Below, piece by piece: positions 8,722 through 16,949 of a stretch of DNA of 64,000 nt (positions are counted from its first letter, which is position 1; every line of letters begins with the position of its first letter). Origin of the DNA: Mycolicibacterium sphagni (GTDB lineage Bacteria; Actinomycetota; Actinomycetes; Mycobacteriales; Mycobacteriaceae); the NCBI RefSeq assembly GCF_013337765.1, contig NZ_VBSB01000010.1:823505-887504 (forward strand). Direction: 5' to 3'. Made by a program: the position numbers and the translations under genes. The notes under the pieces were generated by a model. It worked only from the letters and a program-made list of their open reading frames with translations. It ran no database searches and was not told where the DNA came from.

Positions 8722-9801
8722 GTGCGCCACACACTTCGGCGAACAGCGGTCAGTGTGGCTACCGGATTCGTGGTGCTAGCTGCGTCGATAGTGCAGAACG
8801 TCTGGGCGGACCCGGCGTCTGACGCGCTGGCCCAACTCAACAAGCTGTCCAGTGAGGCCGTGCAGACGCGCGAGGCCGTCACCGCCGCTCAGCGCGATGT
8901 CGACCGCAGGCTGGCCGACCAGACGGCGGCCGAGGAGCGCCATCTCGCCGACCAGGCAGCCTTCGATGCCGCGAACGCCGAGCTTGTGCCGTATCAAGCT
9001 GAAGTCGATCGGCTCGCCGCGATCACGTACATGAGTGGAGGTACCGGCCAGTTCGTGGCGGTGCTGACCGCAACCTCCCCGCAAGATCTGATCGACCGGC
9101 TGTCGTTGCAGAAGGCGATCGCTGGTATGACGGCCGATCAGATGAAGGCCCTCCGCGCAGCGAGGGATCGCGCCGCCGCCGCCGCCGACGCTTCAGAGGT
9201 ATCGGCCGCCGAGGCGCGTGCCGCAGCCGAGCGGGCCGCATTGGTGCGCGCAGATCTGCAGACCAAATGGAGTGACCTGCGGCGTCAGATCCTGGCCGCC
9301 GAAGCGCAATATGCCGCGCTCACACCACAGCAGCAGTCGATGGTCGATACCGCGGCGGCAGCCGTAGCGGCGACAGATGTACCGGCGGCACAACCGCCCG
9401 GCGACATAGCCCCTCCGCCTCTCGCCGCGATGCCTGTCGACATCCCTGAGGCGTTGCCGGTCGGGGTCGCCAATGAGGCTGGGCTACAGGCCAACACCGT
9501 TGTCGCGGCCCGTGCCATCAGTGCGCAGTTCCCCCAAATCGCCACGATTGACGGTGTCCGGCCCGATTCGAAGCCGTGGCATCCGAGGGGCCTGGCGATC
9601 GATGTGATGATCCCGAATTCCGGGAGCCCCGAAGGTATCGCGCTCGGGGACGCGATTCTCGCGTTCGTTTTGGGCAACGCGGGCAGATTCGGTTTGCAGG
9701 ACGCGATCTGGCGCGGCACGTACTACACGCCGGGGGGACCCGCAGGATCGGGCTACGGTCACTTCGACCACGTACACGTCACCACGACGCCACGGGGCTG
9801 A
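8722..9801 (+). CDS. Exported coiled-coil protein with ARB_07466-like C-terminal domain
   Basis: A 359-residue secreted protein. Residues 1-30 form a signal peptide (RRTAVSVATGFVVLAAS then a cleavage region near VWADP). Residues 30-210 are an Ala/Glu/Gln-rich coiled coil like the N-terminal regulatory segment of NlpC/P60 proteins such as RipA, here with a SGGTGQFVAVLTA segment. After a Pro-rich linker, residues 250-359 match the pattern of the ARB_07466 C-terminal domain: WHPRGLAIDVMIPN and YGHFDHVHVT, with His/Asp residues placed like zinc ligands of M15/VanY peptidases. A role at the cell wall is inferred. GTG start with a GAAGGA site 5'. Confidence 0.75.
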   Translation: MRHTLRRTAVSVATGFVVLAASIVQNVWADPASDALAQLNKLSSEAVQTREAVTAAQRDVDRRLADQTAAEERHLADQAAFDAANAELVPYQAEVDRLAAITYMSGGTGQFVAVLTATSPQDLIDRLSLQKAIAGMTADQMKALRAARDRAAAAADASEVSAAEARAAAERAALVRADLQTKWSDLRRQILAAEAQYAALTPQQQSMVDTAAAAVAATDVPAAQPPGDIAPPPLAAMPVDIPEALPVGVANEAGLQANTVVAARAISAQFPQIATIDGVRPDSKPWHPRGLAIDVMIPNSGSPEGIALGDAILAFVLGNAGRFGLQDAIWRGTYYTPGGPAGSGYGHFDHVHVTTTPRG

Positions 9802-9819
9802 CCGCCTACCAGGCTGGCT

Positions 9820-10251
9820 TCAGCCCGACTCGCGTGAAGCCAAACGACCCAGCACCCGCAGAAACGTTCGTCGCTCCTCGGCGTTGAGCTCACCCAGCCA
9901 GCGTTCCTCGCCGCGCTGAATCTCTGCCTGAACCGCGTTCTTCACCGCGCGGCCGGTGTCGGTGATCGCGAGCAGCCGGGCCCGGCGGTCGTCGGGATCC
10001 GCCATGCGCTCGATCAGGCCCCGCTCCTGAAGTTCGTCGAGATCGCGAATGATGCGGGTCTTGTCGGCACCGATCGCGGCGGCCAGTGCGGCTTGGGTCC
10101 GTATCGGTGACCCGTCCAGCGCCGACAGCACGACGTAGCCCCACATCGACACGTCGTGCGCGGCTAGCACCGGCTCTTCCGCTGAGATCAGCTCACGCAG
10201 CAGCGGCGCGAGCATCGCCGCCAAATCGGGGCGCCGGGGTTTGTCCGCCAC
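9820..10251 (-). CDS. MarR-family transcriptional regulator
   Basis: A 143-residue winged-helix regulator. The MarR core is clear: the recognition region AALAAAIGADKTRIIRDLDELQERGLIERMADPDDRRARLLAITDTG contains the winged-helix with the diagnostic D-x-R-D/R wing. It starts at a GTG. The gene is divergent from the DinB/TIGR03086-type gene at 10303, and the 51-bp interval holds a repeated TATCGTA and a near-palindrome overlapping that gene's start, so this regulator probably controls itself and the neighbour. The ligand is unknown. Confidence 0.9.
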   Translation of the reverse strand: MADKPRRPDLAAMLAPLLRELISAEEPVLAAHDVSMWGYVVLSALDGSPIRTQAALAAAIGADKTRIIRDLDELQERGLIERMADPDDRRARLLAITDTGRAVKNAVQAEIQRGEERWLGELNAEERRTFLRVLGRLASRESG

Positions 10252-10273
10252 CGCGCCATCATAGGCATTGCAC

Positions 10274-10310
10274 TATCGTACGCTCAGGCATATCGTAAGC
10301 GCATGCTTAC
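10274..10310. promoter_or_regulatory. Candidate MarR operator and leaderless promoter
   Basis: TATCGTA occurs twice, at 10274 and 10291, 17 bp apart. An inverted repeat with six-base arms GTAAGC (10295-10300) and GCTTAC (10305-10310) around GCAT overlaps the ATG at 10303. TATCGT at 10291-10296 is six bases from that ATG and fits the mycobacterial TAnnnT -10 of a leaderless transcript, so a repressor bound here would block initiation directly. Confidence 0.5.
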
Positions 10311-10926
10311 TAATGAACATCGCATCGCCGTCACCACGTCGATCGACCTCGTCGACACTGTGAGGCGGACCGACCTCGACCGCATAACCCCCTGCGCGGG
10401 CTGGAACCTCGCAGACCTGCTGGCCCACATGACCATCCAGCACCGGGGGTTCGCCGGAGCGGCACGAGGTCACGGCGCCGACCCCAGCAACTGGCGGGTT
10501 GAGACCGTCGTCGACACGGTGCGCCAGGATCCGGCCGGTACCTACAAAGAAGCGGCCAATGACGCGCTGGAGGCATTCTGGGTAGCTGCCGACGACGCGC
10601 CTTTCGCCCTGCCCGAATTCGGCGACAACGCAGTCTTCCCTGGCACTATCGCGATGGGCTTCCACTTCGTCGACTATGTCGTCCACGGCTGGGACGTCGC
10701 CGCCTCGCTCGGTGTCGACTACCAACTACCCGGGGATGTGCTCACGGCGGTGCTACCGCTGGTGCTGGCGGTGCCTGACGGCGAAGTCCGAGATCTTGAA
10801 AGCGTCCCATTTGGCCGTGGGATCGAAACCATCGACGGCGCAAGCGATTTCGAAAGAATCCTGCGTCACTTGGGCCGTAGACCAGACTTCACGAACCGCG
10901 AAGCTTCCGGTACAGCGTTCCGATAA
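10303..10926 (+). CDS. TIGR03086 / maleylpyruvate-isomerase-N (DinB-like) family protein
   Basis: A 207-residue four-helix-bundle protein resembling the mycothiol-dependent maleylpyruvate isomerase N-terminal/TIGR03086 group. Recognisable parts are DLDRITPCAGWNLADLLAHMTIQHRGFA (the family P-C-x-x-W and LLAHM-x-x-x-H motif, with a metal-ligand His) and HFVDYVVHGWDVAASLG with a second His-containing metal-site segment. Family members bind a divalent metal and several use mycothiol. No ribosome-binding site precedes the ATG; see the promoter entry. Its 3' end overlaps the convergent phospholipase D gene by 38 bp. Confidence 0.8.
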   Translation: MLTNEHRIAVTTSIDLVDTVRRTDLDRITPCAGWNLADLLAHMTIQHRGFAGAARGHGADPSNWRVETVVDTVRQDPAGTYKEAANDALEAFWVAADDAPFALPEFGDNAVFPGTIAMGFHFVDYVVHGWDVAASLGVDYQLPGDVLTAVLPLVLAVPDGEVRDLESVPFGRGIETIDGASDFERILRHLGRRPDFTNREASGTAFR

Positions 10927-12409
10927 CCGAATGCCGGAACGGCCACGTCACCACCGCTTCGACGAGCCGCAATGCGGCTTCCGGGATCGATTGCGGCACA
11001 TGGCCGGGATCCATGAGGTCGTTCTCTGCGAAGGGGCTCGCGTCGGCGGCCACCATGGTGTCAGTCAGTGCCCGCAGCGAACGCCCGGTGCCGCGCAGCG
11101 CTTCGACGGCGGACAGGAAAGATCCTTCAGACCCGATCGATTCACGGAACACTTCGACCGACACACCCAGGTGCTCGGAGACGAGACCATCTCGGATCCG
11201 AAGGATTTCGCCTTGAACCGCAGCGGAATCAGCCTGCGTGGAGCCAGCTTCGAGAGCAACGTCGCATTCACTGTCGAAGCCCAGCGACCTGTTGTTGAAG
11301 TTGGACGAGCCGATCCGAAGCAGCCGGTCGTCGATCACTATGACCTTCGAGTGCACGTAGACCGACACGCCCTTACCGGCGACCGGCCAGTACACTCCCA
11401 GGCGCCCGTGCGTGTCCGCCTCTTTGAGCATCCGGAACATCCTCTGCCGAGCGCTGTCCATCGACTCTTGTTCCAACCGGCTCTCGGAGCTACGGGGGAG
11501 AATGATCACGACCTCGGGACCGTCAGGCTCGCGTAGTCGCGCGGCGATTGCACCAGCGATAACCCGGGCAGCGAAGTATTGATTCTCCAGATAGATAACG
11601 TCCCGTGCGGCGGCGATAGCCGCGAGATCGAGTGCCTCGACCTCGCGTACTTCGCCGCGGTCTGGCAGTGCGGGAAGCGTGCGTGCCACCCCGACCTCGA
11701 CATTGTAGAGCCCTGGGTTGAGCCCGTCGGGCCATGCTGGCGCCGGATGACCCAGCCGCGGTAGCGCGCGCCCAGTCGCCGCCTCCCATCGGTCCTGTGC
11801 TTGCGCGGCAAGCACTTCCGCGGCGGCACCGTCTACCGCAGCGACGACCTCGTGGCGTGGCCCGTAGGGATCCCCCGGCCCGTTCCTGCGCGCATCGGCG
11901 GGACGGTGCTCGGAGGTGTCCCATCGCCCGAGCGTCAGATCCAGGCCACCGCAGAACGCCATGGTGTCGTCGATGACCACGATCTTCTGGTGGTGCACCG
12001 CACCGGTGGGGTGCGCGCCGTCGACGGCGAAATGCAAACGTGCCGAAGTGAATTGGTTGAGCAGGCTCACTGGGGCGACGCCGAACCAGAACCCGTCGAA
12101 CGCGGGCAGCAGGCGGAGGTTGGACTTCAACAGGTACACATTCAGCCCGCGCCGCCGCCACAGCAGCCAGTGCAGGAGCAGGCCGAGTTGATTGGGCCCC
12201 TCGAGCGTCTGCGCGTCACGCTCGAAGGTGGTGCGGTAATCCAGGTCCCAGCCGATGATGACGATCCGATGGCGAGCACCCAGCATGGCGGCCTTCACAT
12301 GCCTCAGATAGTCGGCGCCGTCAACGATGGTCGCGAAGCGATCCGCTTCCGCGGTGCGCCAACAGGTGTCTCCGGGCACCAGCAGTGCGGAGTCGTCGCG
12401 GTCCGTCAT
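10889..12409 (-). CDS. Phospholipase D / cardiolipin-synthase-like protein
   Basis: A 506-residue PLD-superfamily enzyme with two catalytic HKD motifs: HHQKIVVIDD in the first half and VHSKVIVIDD in the second, each followed by a GS/GG-N-like segment (GGLDLTLGRWD and GSSNFNNRS). Such proteins hydrolyse or transfer phosphatidyl groups through a phosphohistidine intermediate. No signal peptide is evident. The N-terminal region contains IVIIGWDLDYRT and IYLENQYFAA, typical of the phospholipase D1/2-like clade. Translation is probably coupled to the small membrane protein upstream, whose TGA overlaps this ATG. Confidence 0.9.
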   Translation of the reverse strand: MTDRDDSALLVPGDTCWRTAEADRFATIVDGADYLRHVKAAMLGARHRIVIIGWDLDYRTTFERDAQTLEGPNQLGLLLHWLLWRRRGLNVYLLKSNLRLLPAFDGFWFGVAPVSLLNQFTSARLHFAVDGAHPTGAVHHQKIVVIDDTMAFCGGLDLTLGRWDTSEHRPADARRNGPGDPYGPRHEVVAAVDGAAAEVLAAQAQDRWEAATGRALPRLGHPAPAWPDGLNPGLYNVEVGVARTLPALPDRGEVREVEALDLAAIAAARDVIYLENQYFAARVIAGAIAARLREPDGPEVVIILPRSSESRLEQESMDSARQRMFRMLKEADTHGRLGVYWPVAGKGVSVYVHSKVIVIDDRLLRIGSSNFNNRSLGFDSECDVALEAGSTQADSAAVQGEILRIRDGLVSEHLGVSVEVFRESIGSEGSFLSAVEALRGTGRSLRALTDTMVAADASPFAENDLMDPGHVPQSIPEAALRLVEAVVTWPFRHSVIGTLYRKLRGS

Positions 12410-12573
12410 GGAGCACCGATCGTGAACGGGCAGGGATCCTTACCGCACTTGTGAAACGCGGGTGAGGTTCCGTCCACGAACAGCCACACGAACACGGCTA
12501 CCACGGCCAAGAAGATCGTCACCACGACCGCCAAGACCGCAATATCGCGGGGAGTCAGTGGCTTCTTCTTCAC
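12406..12573 (-). CDS. Small single-pass membrane protein coupled to phospholipase D
   Basis: A 55-residue ORF from a GTG. The N-terminus is basic (VKKKPLTPRD), followed by one transmembrane helix of about 24 residues (IAVLAVVVTIF to FVWLFVD), then a short tail with two cysteines (HKCGKDPCPF). Topology by the positive-inside rule puts the tail outside. Its stop codon overlaps the ATG of the phospholipase D gene in ATGA, indicating co-translation. I do not recognise a family. The coupling suggests it anchors or regulates the phospholipase at the membrane, which is inference. Confidence 0.7.
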   Translation of the reverse strand: MKKKPLTPRDIAVLAVVVTIFLAVVAVFVWLFVDGTSPAFHKCGKDPCPFTIGAP

Positions 12574-12600
12574 CGGCCGATTATCGCCCGTTGCGCGCAG

Positions 12601-13908
12601 TTACGCGTTCGCACCAGTCCCGCCGCTGCCCCCGGGACCGCCGTGGCCACCGGCACCGCCTGCGCCACCGGCCCGGCCAGTCCTGGGTCCGCCGGAGTCA
12701 CCGTGGTCGCCGTGAGCACCGACACCGCCTGCGCCGCCCGAGTTCATCCCGGTGGGACCGCCGTATCCGCCGCCGAGGCCCTGCCCACCAGATCCACCCT
12801 GGCCGCCGGGACCGCCGACTCCGGGGTGGCCGATCAGTCCACCCGCTCCACCGGTGCCGCCGCGTCCGCCGGCGCCCCCGGGGCCCCCGGTGCCGCCGTG
12901 ACCGCCCATGCCGCCATCGGCGCCGAGGCCACCCTGACCGCCGCCACCGCCGTAGCCGCCGGGGCCCCCAATGCCACCAGCGCCGCCGTAGCCGCCGGCA
13001 CCTCCATTACCCAAGATCAATCCTCCGCGACCACCGTTGCCGCCGGCACCCCCATTGCCGCCGTCGCCGCCCGTTCCACCGGCACCGCCTGTTCCGCCTG
13101 CAGTCCCAGTTGCGCCAAACTTGCCGAATCCGCCGGTGCCGCCGGTGCCGCCGGCCCCGCCGAATCCGGCGCCGCCGCCGTCGCCCCCGTTGCCGGTGAG
13201 CAAACCGCCGTTGCCGCCGTTGCCGCCGTTACCGCCCGGGGTGGCGTCGTAGCCCGAACCGGCAGGCTGAGTGCTGGTTCCGTCTGTGCCGTCTTCGGCG
13301 GTGCCGGCCAGGCCGCCGTAGCCACCCGTACCGCCGTTGCCGAACAAGCCTGCGTGCCCGCCGTTGCCGCCAGCGCCGGGTGCCTGGCCGTTGGAACCGC
13401 TTCCGCCAGAGCCACCCGCGCCGCCGTCACCGCCGAACAGTCCGCCATTTCCGCCGTTGCCACCCGCCTGATTGGCCGCGCCCGAGGCACCGTTTCCGCC
13501 GCTGCCCCAGAGGATTCCGCCGTTCTTGCCGTCGTCGCCGAGAAGCGTTCCGTCCGCGCCGTTACCGATCCACAGCGTGCCAAATGGATCTCTGATCGAG
13601 AGACCGGCCAGCGGGGTTGCTGCAGCGATCGGTGATTTCGCAGCGACGGTGCCGCCGCCCGCGCTTCTATGCCATGGTGATGGGACGACGAGCAGCATGG
13701 TGTCCGTCACGGATGTGACGGTAGATGCCAGCTGCACAACAGGTTTCGAAGCTGTAGCCAGCGCCACCACATATGAAGCCGGTTCCGCAGGCACGGGCAA
13801 CGACCTGGCGATCAGCTCGACAGGCGCCCCGGCCAGCAGGACGCTTACGGCCGCGGCAGCCAATCCGGTCGGCACGACACGAATGACATGGGGCGGTGCG
13901 TTCTTCAT
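12601..13908 (-). CDS. PGRS-type glycine-rich exported protein lacking a PE domain
   Basis: A 435-residue product starting MKNAPPHVIRVVP at an ATG with AGGA directly 5'; the frame is open to 14052 but the extra 48 residues look non-coding. Residues 10-30 form a hydrophobic signal-like segment. Residues ~30-110 are Ala/Val/Ser-rich, then a conserved-looking entry sequence DPFGTLWIGNGADG leads into ~300 residues of GG-x and GNGG-x-GG tandem repeats as in PE_PGRS proteins. The ~100-residue PE domain that normally precedes PGRS repeats is absent. It lies 82 bp downstream of the LuxR/AAA regulator on the same strand. Probably cell-wall associated or secreted; function unknown. Confidence 0.8.
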   Translation of the reverse strand: MKNAPPHVIRVVPTGLAAAAVSVLLAGAPVELIARSLPVPAEPASYVVALATASKPVVQLASTVTSVTDTMLLVVPSPWHRSAGGGTVAAKSPIAAATPLAGLSIRDPFGTLWIGNGADGTLLGDDGKNGGILWGSGGNGASGAANQAGGNGGNGGLFGGDGGAGGSGGSGSNGQAPGAGGNGGHAGLFGNGGTGGYGGLAGTAEDGTDGTSTQPAGSGYDATPGGNGGNGGNGGLLTGNGGDGGGAGFGGAGGTGGTGGFGKFGATGTAGGTGGAGGTGGDGGNGGAGGNGGRGGLILGNGGAGGYGGAGGIGGPGGYGGGGGQGGLGADGGMGGHGGTGGPGGAGGRGGTGGAGGLIGHPGVGGPGGQGGSGGQGLGGGYGGPTGMNSGGAGGVGAHGDHGDSGGPRTGRAGGAGGAGGHGGPGGSGGTGANA

Positions 13909-13990
13909 TCCTATTTTTCCCTTCGACACATGAAGTGTGCGATGGGACAGAGGGGCGCCGGATCGGGAGAATTCCCTACATTTCGCTAGT

Positions 13991-16609
13991 TCAGAGATCG
14001 ATGACGTTTGTTTGCAGCATGTGAGCCGCGGCCTGAGTGCGGTTCTCGACACCCAGCTTGGTCAGGATCGCGGCGACGTGATGCCCCGCGGTCTTGGGAC
14101 TGATCGACAGTTTGGTGGCAATCTCGGCATCACTGTGGCCGGCCGCGATCAGCCTGAGGACCTCGCGTTCCCGGCGCGTCAACCCATCGGGATCCGACAA
14201 CGTGTCCGAGTTGCGGCCGCGGCGCTTGGTGCCGCGCATGGCGGTGAGACGCTGCTGGGCGCGACGAGCCGTCGCCTTCGCACCGAGTCGACGAAATGTG
14301 GCAAGCGCGGCCTCCACCGCAGTGGCGTCGCCGCCGAGTTGCGCGATCGCCGCATCGTAGGGACAGTCGCGGCGCGTCCACTCGTCGGCAGCAGCCTGCC
14401 AGTCCCCACTGATTTCCAGCCGGTAGGGCGTGATGGCGTCGGCGGCCGGCGCGGCATCGAGTGGTTGGCCGGCCAGGTGCGCCCAGCGCAGCAGATGCCC
14501 GACCAGCCACGGGTCGGTCTGGCTACCGGCAGCAGCGAGACCCCGCTGGGCTTCGGCACGGGCGGCATCGTCATCGCCGGCCAGCCAGGCGGCTTCAGCA
14601 CGCGCCGCCCACACTGCGCCGGCACGAAATAGATCGTCGGCTCCCGCAGCCTCGAGAGCCTCATCGAGCAATGGCGTTATGGAACGTTCGCCGCGCCGGG
14701 CACGGATCAACGCCACTGTGATGAGGGGCATGATGTGGCTCAGCGGGACGAGGGCAGGCATGGTCAGCACATCGTCGGCGCAGGCGAGGGCGCGAGCCCA
14801 GTCACCGCGGTGCAGTTCGGTCAGCGCCTGGGCGCCCCTGTGTAGCCCAGTGAAGGCGCCGACATCGTGGTCCATACAGAACTCGATCGCTTCTGCGATG
14901 ACGCGGTCGGCACGATGGACGTCGTGATGCACTGCGGCCGTCCACGAGATCACCACCCCGAATAATCCGGCGTGCTCGGCGAGCGCCGCCGGACCCATCG
15001 CCTCCCGCCAGCCGGCCTCGAGCTCGTCCCAGCCGGAGTCGGTACCCAGCACGGCGTGGAGCGAGATATAGCCGCGGGCGCGCACGACCACCGAAGGGTC
15101 GCCCATCGCGGTGCCCATTTCCACACACCGGCCGGCGTAGTCGAGACACGCGGGGTCGTAGCGGCAGGCGGCCAACATGGCCATGTTGGCCAGCGACCAG
15201 GCCAGCTGGGGGGTCGGCCCGAGGCTTTCGAGCATGTGCAGCGACGCTTCGCCGGCTTCGGTCGCTTCGGTGGTCCGTCCCATTGCCCAGAGCATGTGGG
15301 ACAGCCACCGTAGGTCATCACCCTCGCCGAGTTGGTCGCCCAACTGATGTCGCTGGGCAGCCGCGGCGCGGAATGACTCCACGGACACCCTGCTGAGCCC
15401 GCTGAGGTAGGTCGCCAACGCATGTTGTTCGAGCCAGATGACTCTCTGCTCGGCAGGTGTGTCGACCGCATGGCGCAATACCAGGGCGTACAACTCGGCG
15501 GCTTGTCGATTCGCTCCCAATCCAGCAGCCCGCTCCGCGCCAGCGACGCCGTAGCGAACAACAGCATCACCGTCACCGGCTTGGTCGGCATGAAAAGTCA
15601 ATGCCGGTAGGGCATTCGGATCGACGGGCGGTTCGGCGAGCACGGCCAGCGCGCGAGCGTTGAGGATTCTGCGCTGATGGTCCGACATTTGATCCAGCGT
15701 CGCGCGCCGTGCCAACTCATGGCGGAACCCGATCGCGTCCCAATCGGTGACCAGCACTGCAGTGTCGAGGCATTCGGCCAAACCGGTGCTCGCCGCGGTA
15801 CACACCTTGTCCAGGAGGGCGGGGTCGACGCGCGGTCCGCACACCGCGACGGCTTGCGCGGTCTCACGCCCGGCCGCCGATAACCGGCTCAAACGCCCGC
15901 GAACGGCATCAGAAATACTGTGCGGCAACACATTACGACCGAGTGTACCGGAACCGGCGGCCAACACTTCGGTCGCGAAAAATGGGTTGCCCCCGGTGAT
16001 CTGGTGCAAGTCGCCAGCGTTGACCCCACTGCCCGCGGCCAGCGCCGCCACCGCGTCACGACTCAGGGGCTGTAATCCGATGCGGGTGACCGCGGCACAG
16101 GTCGCGACGTCGCCCAGAGTGATCGACAACGGATGCTCTCGGTCGAGTTCGTCATCGCGGAATGTCACGATCAACAGCAGCGGCAGCGAGTCGATCCGAC
16201 GAGCCAGGAATCGGATCAGATCCAGGGTGGCCCCGTCAGCCCAGTGGGCATCTTCGATCACCCAGACCCAGCGGTGACCGTCGCGCAACAAGGCCAGCAG
16301 GCGCCGATACAGCGCGCCGGTGTCGCCGGATTCGATCGCCGCGTCCAACGCGGCTGCCGCGGCGGGGCCCACTCCGACGAGCGCGTCCAGCAGCGGGCCC
16401 AAGGGTCGTGGTGCGGCCAATGGATCACACCAGCCGCGGAGCACCCGCAAGCCGTTGTCCAGTCCTGCGGTAAACCGGGTAACCACCGCGGTCTTACCGA
16501 CGCCGGCCTCGCCACGCAGCAGGACCACCCGGCCCACGCCCCGGTTCGCGGCTCGTGCCAGCGCGCCCAGCTCGCTCAGCACCGCGTCGCGCTCCAGCAA
16601 CGCCGCCAC
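13991..16609 (-). CDS. Large LuxR-family AAA (MalT/LAL-like) transcriptional regulator
   Basis: An 872-residue ATP-binding regulator from a GTG with CGAGG upstream; an alternative start at 16696 adds 29 residues. Walker A is LLRGEAGVGKTAVV near residue 38; a Walker B-like WVIEDAHWAD lies near residue 130. The middle is a helical, TPR-like repeat region, and residues ~805-872 form a LuxR-type HTH (LTRREREVLRLIAAGHSDAEIA then KLSISPKTAGHHVAAILTKLGV). LAL regulators hydrolyse ATP and switch genes in response to small ligands. The PGRS gene follows on the same strand and is the closest possible target or operon partner. Confidence 0.9.
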   Translation of the reverse strand: MAALLERDAVLSELGALARAANRGVGRVVLLRGEAGVGKTAVVTRFTAGLDNGLRVLRGWCDPLAAPRPLGPLLDALVGVGPAAAAALDAAIESGDTGALYRRLLALLRDGHRWVWVIEDAHWADGATLDLIRFLARRIDSLPLLLIVTFRDDELDREHPLSITLGDVATCAAVTRIGLQPLSRDAVAALAAGSGVNAGDLHQITGGNPFFATEVLAAGSGTLGRNVLPHSISDAVRGRLSRLSAAGRETAQAVAVCGPRVDPALLDKVCTAASTGLAECLDTAVLVTDWDAIGFRHELARRATLDQMSDHQRRILNARALAVLAEPPVDPNALPALTFHADQAGDGDAVVRYGVAGAERAAGLGANRQAAELYALVLRHAVDTPAEQRVIWLEQHALATYLSGLSRVSVESFRAAAAQRHQLGDQLGEGDDLRWLSHMLWAMGRTTEATEAGEASLHMLESLGPTPQLAWSLANMAMLAACRYDPACLDYAGRCVEMGTAMGDPSVVVRARGYISLHAVLGTDSGWDELEAGWREAMGPAALAEHAGLFGVVISWTAAVHHDVHRADRVIAEAIEFCMDHDVGAFTGLHRGAQALTELHRGDWARALACADDVLTMPALVPLSHIMPLITVALIRARRGERSITPLLDEALEAAGADDLFRAGAVWAARAEAAWLAGDDDAARAEAQRGLAAAGSQTDPWLVGHLLRWAHLAGQPLDAAPAADAITPYRLEISGDWQAAADEWTRRDCPYDAAIAQLGGDATAVEAALATFRRLGAKATARRAQQRLTAMRGTKRRGRNSDTLSDPDGLTRREREVLRLIAAGHSDAEIATKLSISPKTAGHHVAAILTKLGVENRTQAAAHMLQTNVIDL

Positions 16610-16949
16610 TAGATGCCAGCCTCGTACCAGGAGGGGGGTAGTGGTGCCACCACACTCAACGCCGAAAAAATGGGGAATCGCCCTTCTACCGGACAAGATG
16701 CGGCTCTCACTCTAACTCGGCGGTCCCGGGTACGCGCTGGTTGGCGTCAGCTCGACCAGCACAACCTCAGGCAAACAGTTGGCGATTCTTCACCGCAGTT
16801 CCGGGCTCGCCAATCGAGTACTCCACGAACGGTCACGTGTGTATTTGGAGTACTCCACTACGTATCTGCCCCGGCGGAGTCCGGATTAGCTTTGCATCAG
16901 CGCTGTTGCGCATTCGGCATCAGCTAATGGCTTCAGATGCTTGGTGGGG
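16610..16949. promoter_or_regulatory. Divergent intergenic region with two GAGTACTCCAC repeats
   Basis: A 340-bp region between the LuxR/AAA gene and the patatin gene without a convincing gene. An identical 11-mer GAGTACTCCAC occurs at 16816-16826 and 16848-16858. Each contains the palindrome GAGTACTC, and the 32-bp spacing is close to three helical turns, so both sites face the same side of the DNA. They look like a two-site operator upstream of the patatin gene; the cognate regulator is unknown. Confidence 0.45.

Noticed and set aside
12601..13560. CRISPR-like or minisatellite appearance of the GC-rich repeats
   Set aside because: Repeats are codon-based glycine units of variable length inside an open frame, without constant repeats and unique spacers.
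12643..13635. Long plus-strand frames over the PGRS gene
   Set aside because: Complement of GGC/GGN repeats reads as Ala/Thr- or Pro-rich low-complexity sequence; the minus-strand reading has a start, signal segment and family-like bridge.
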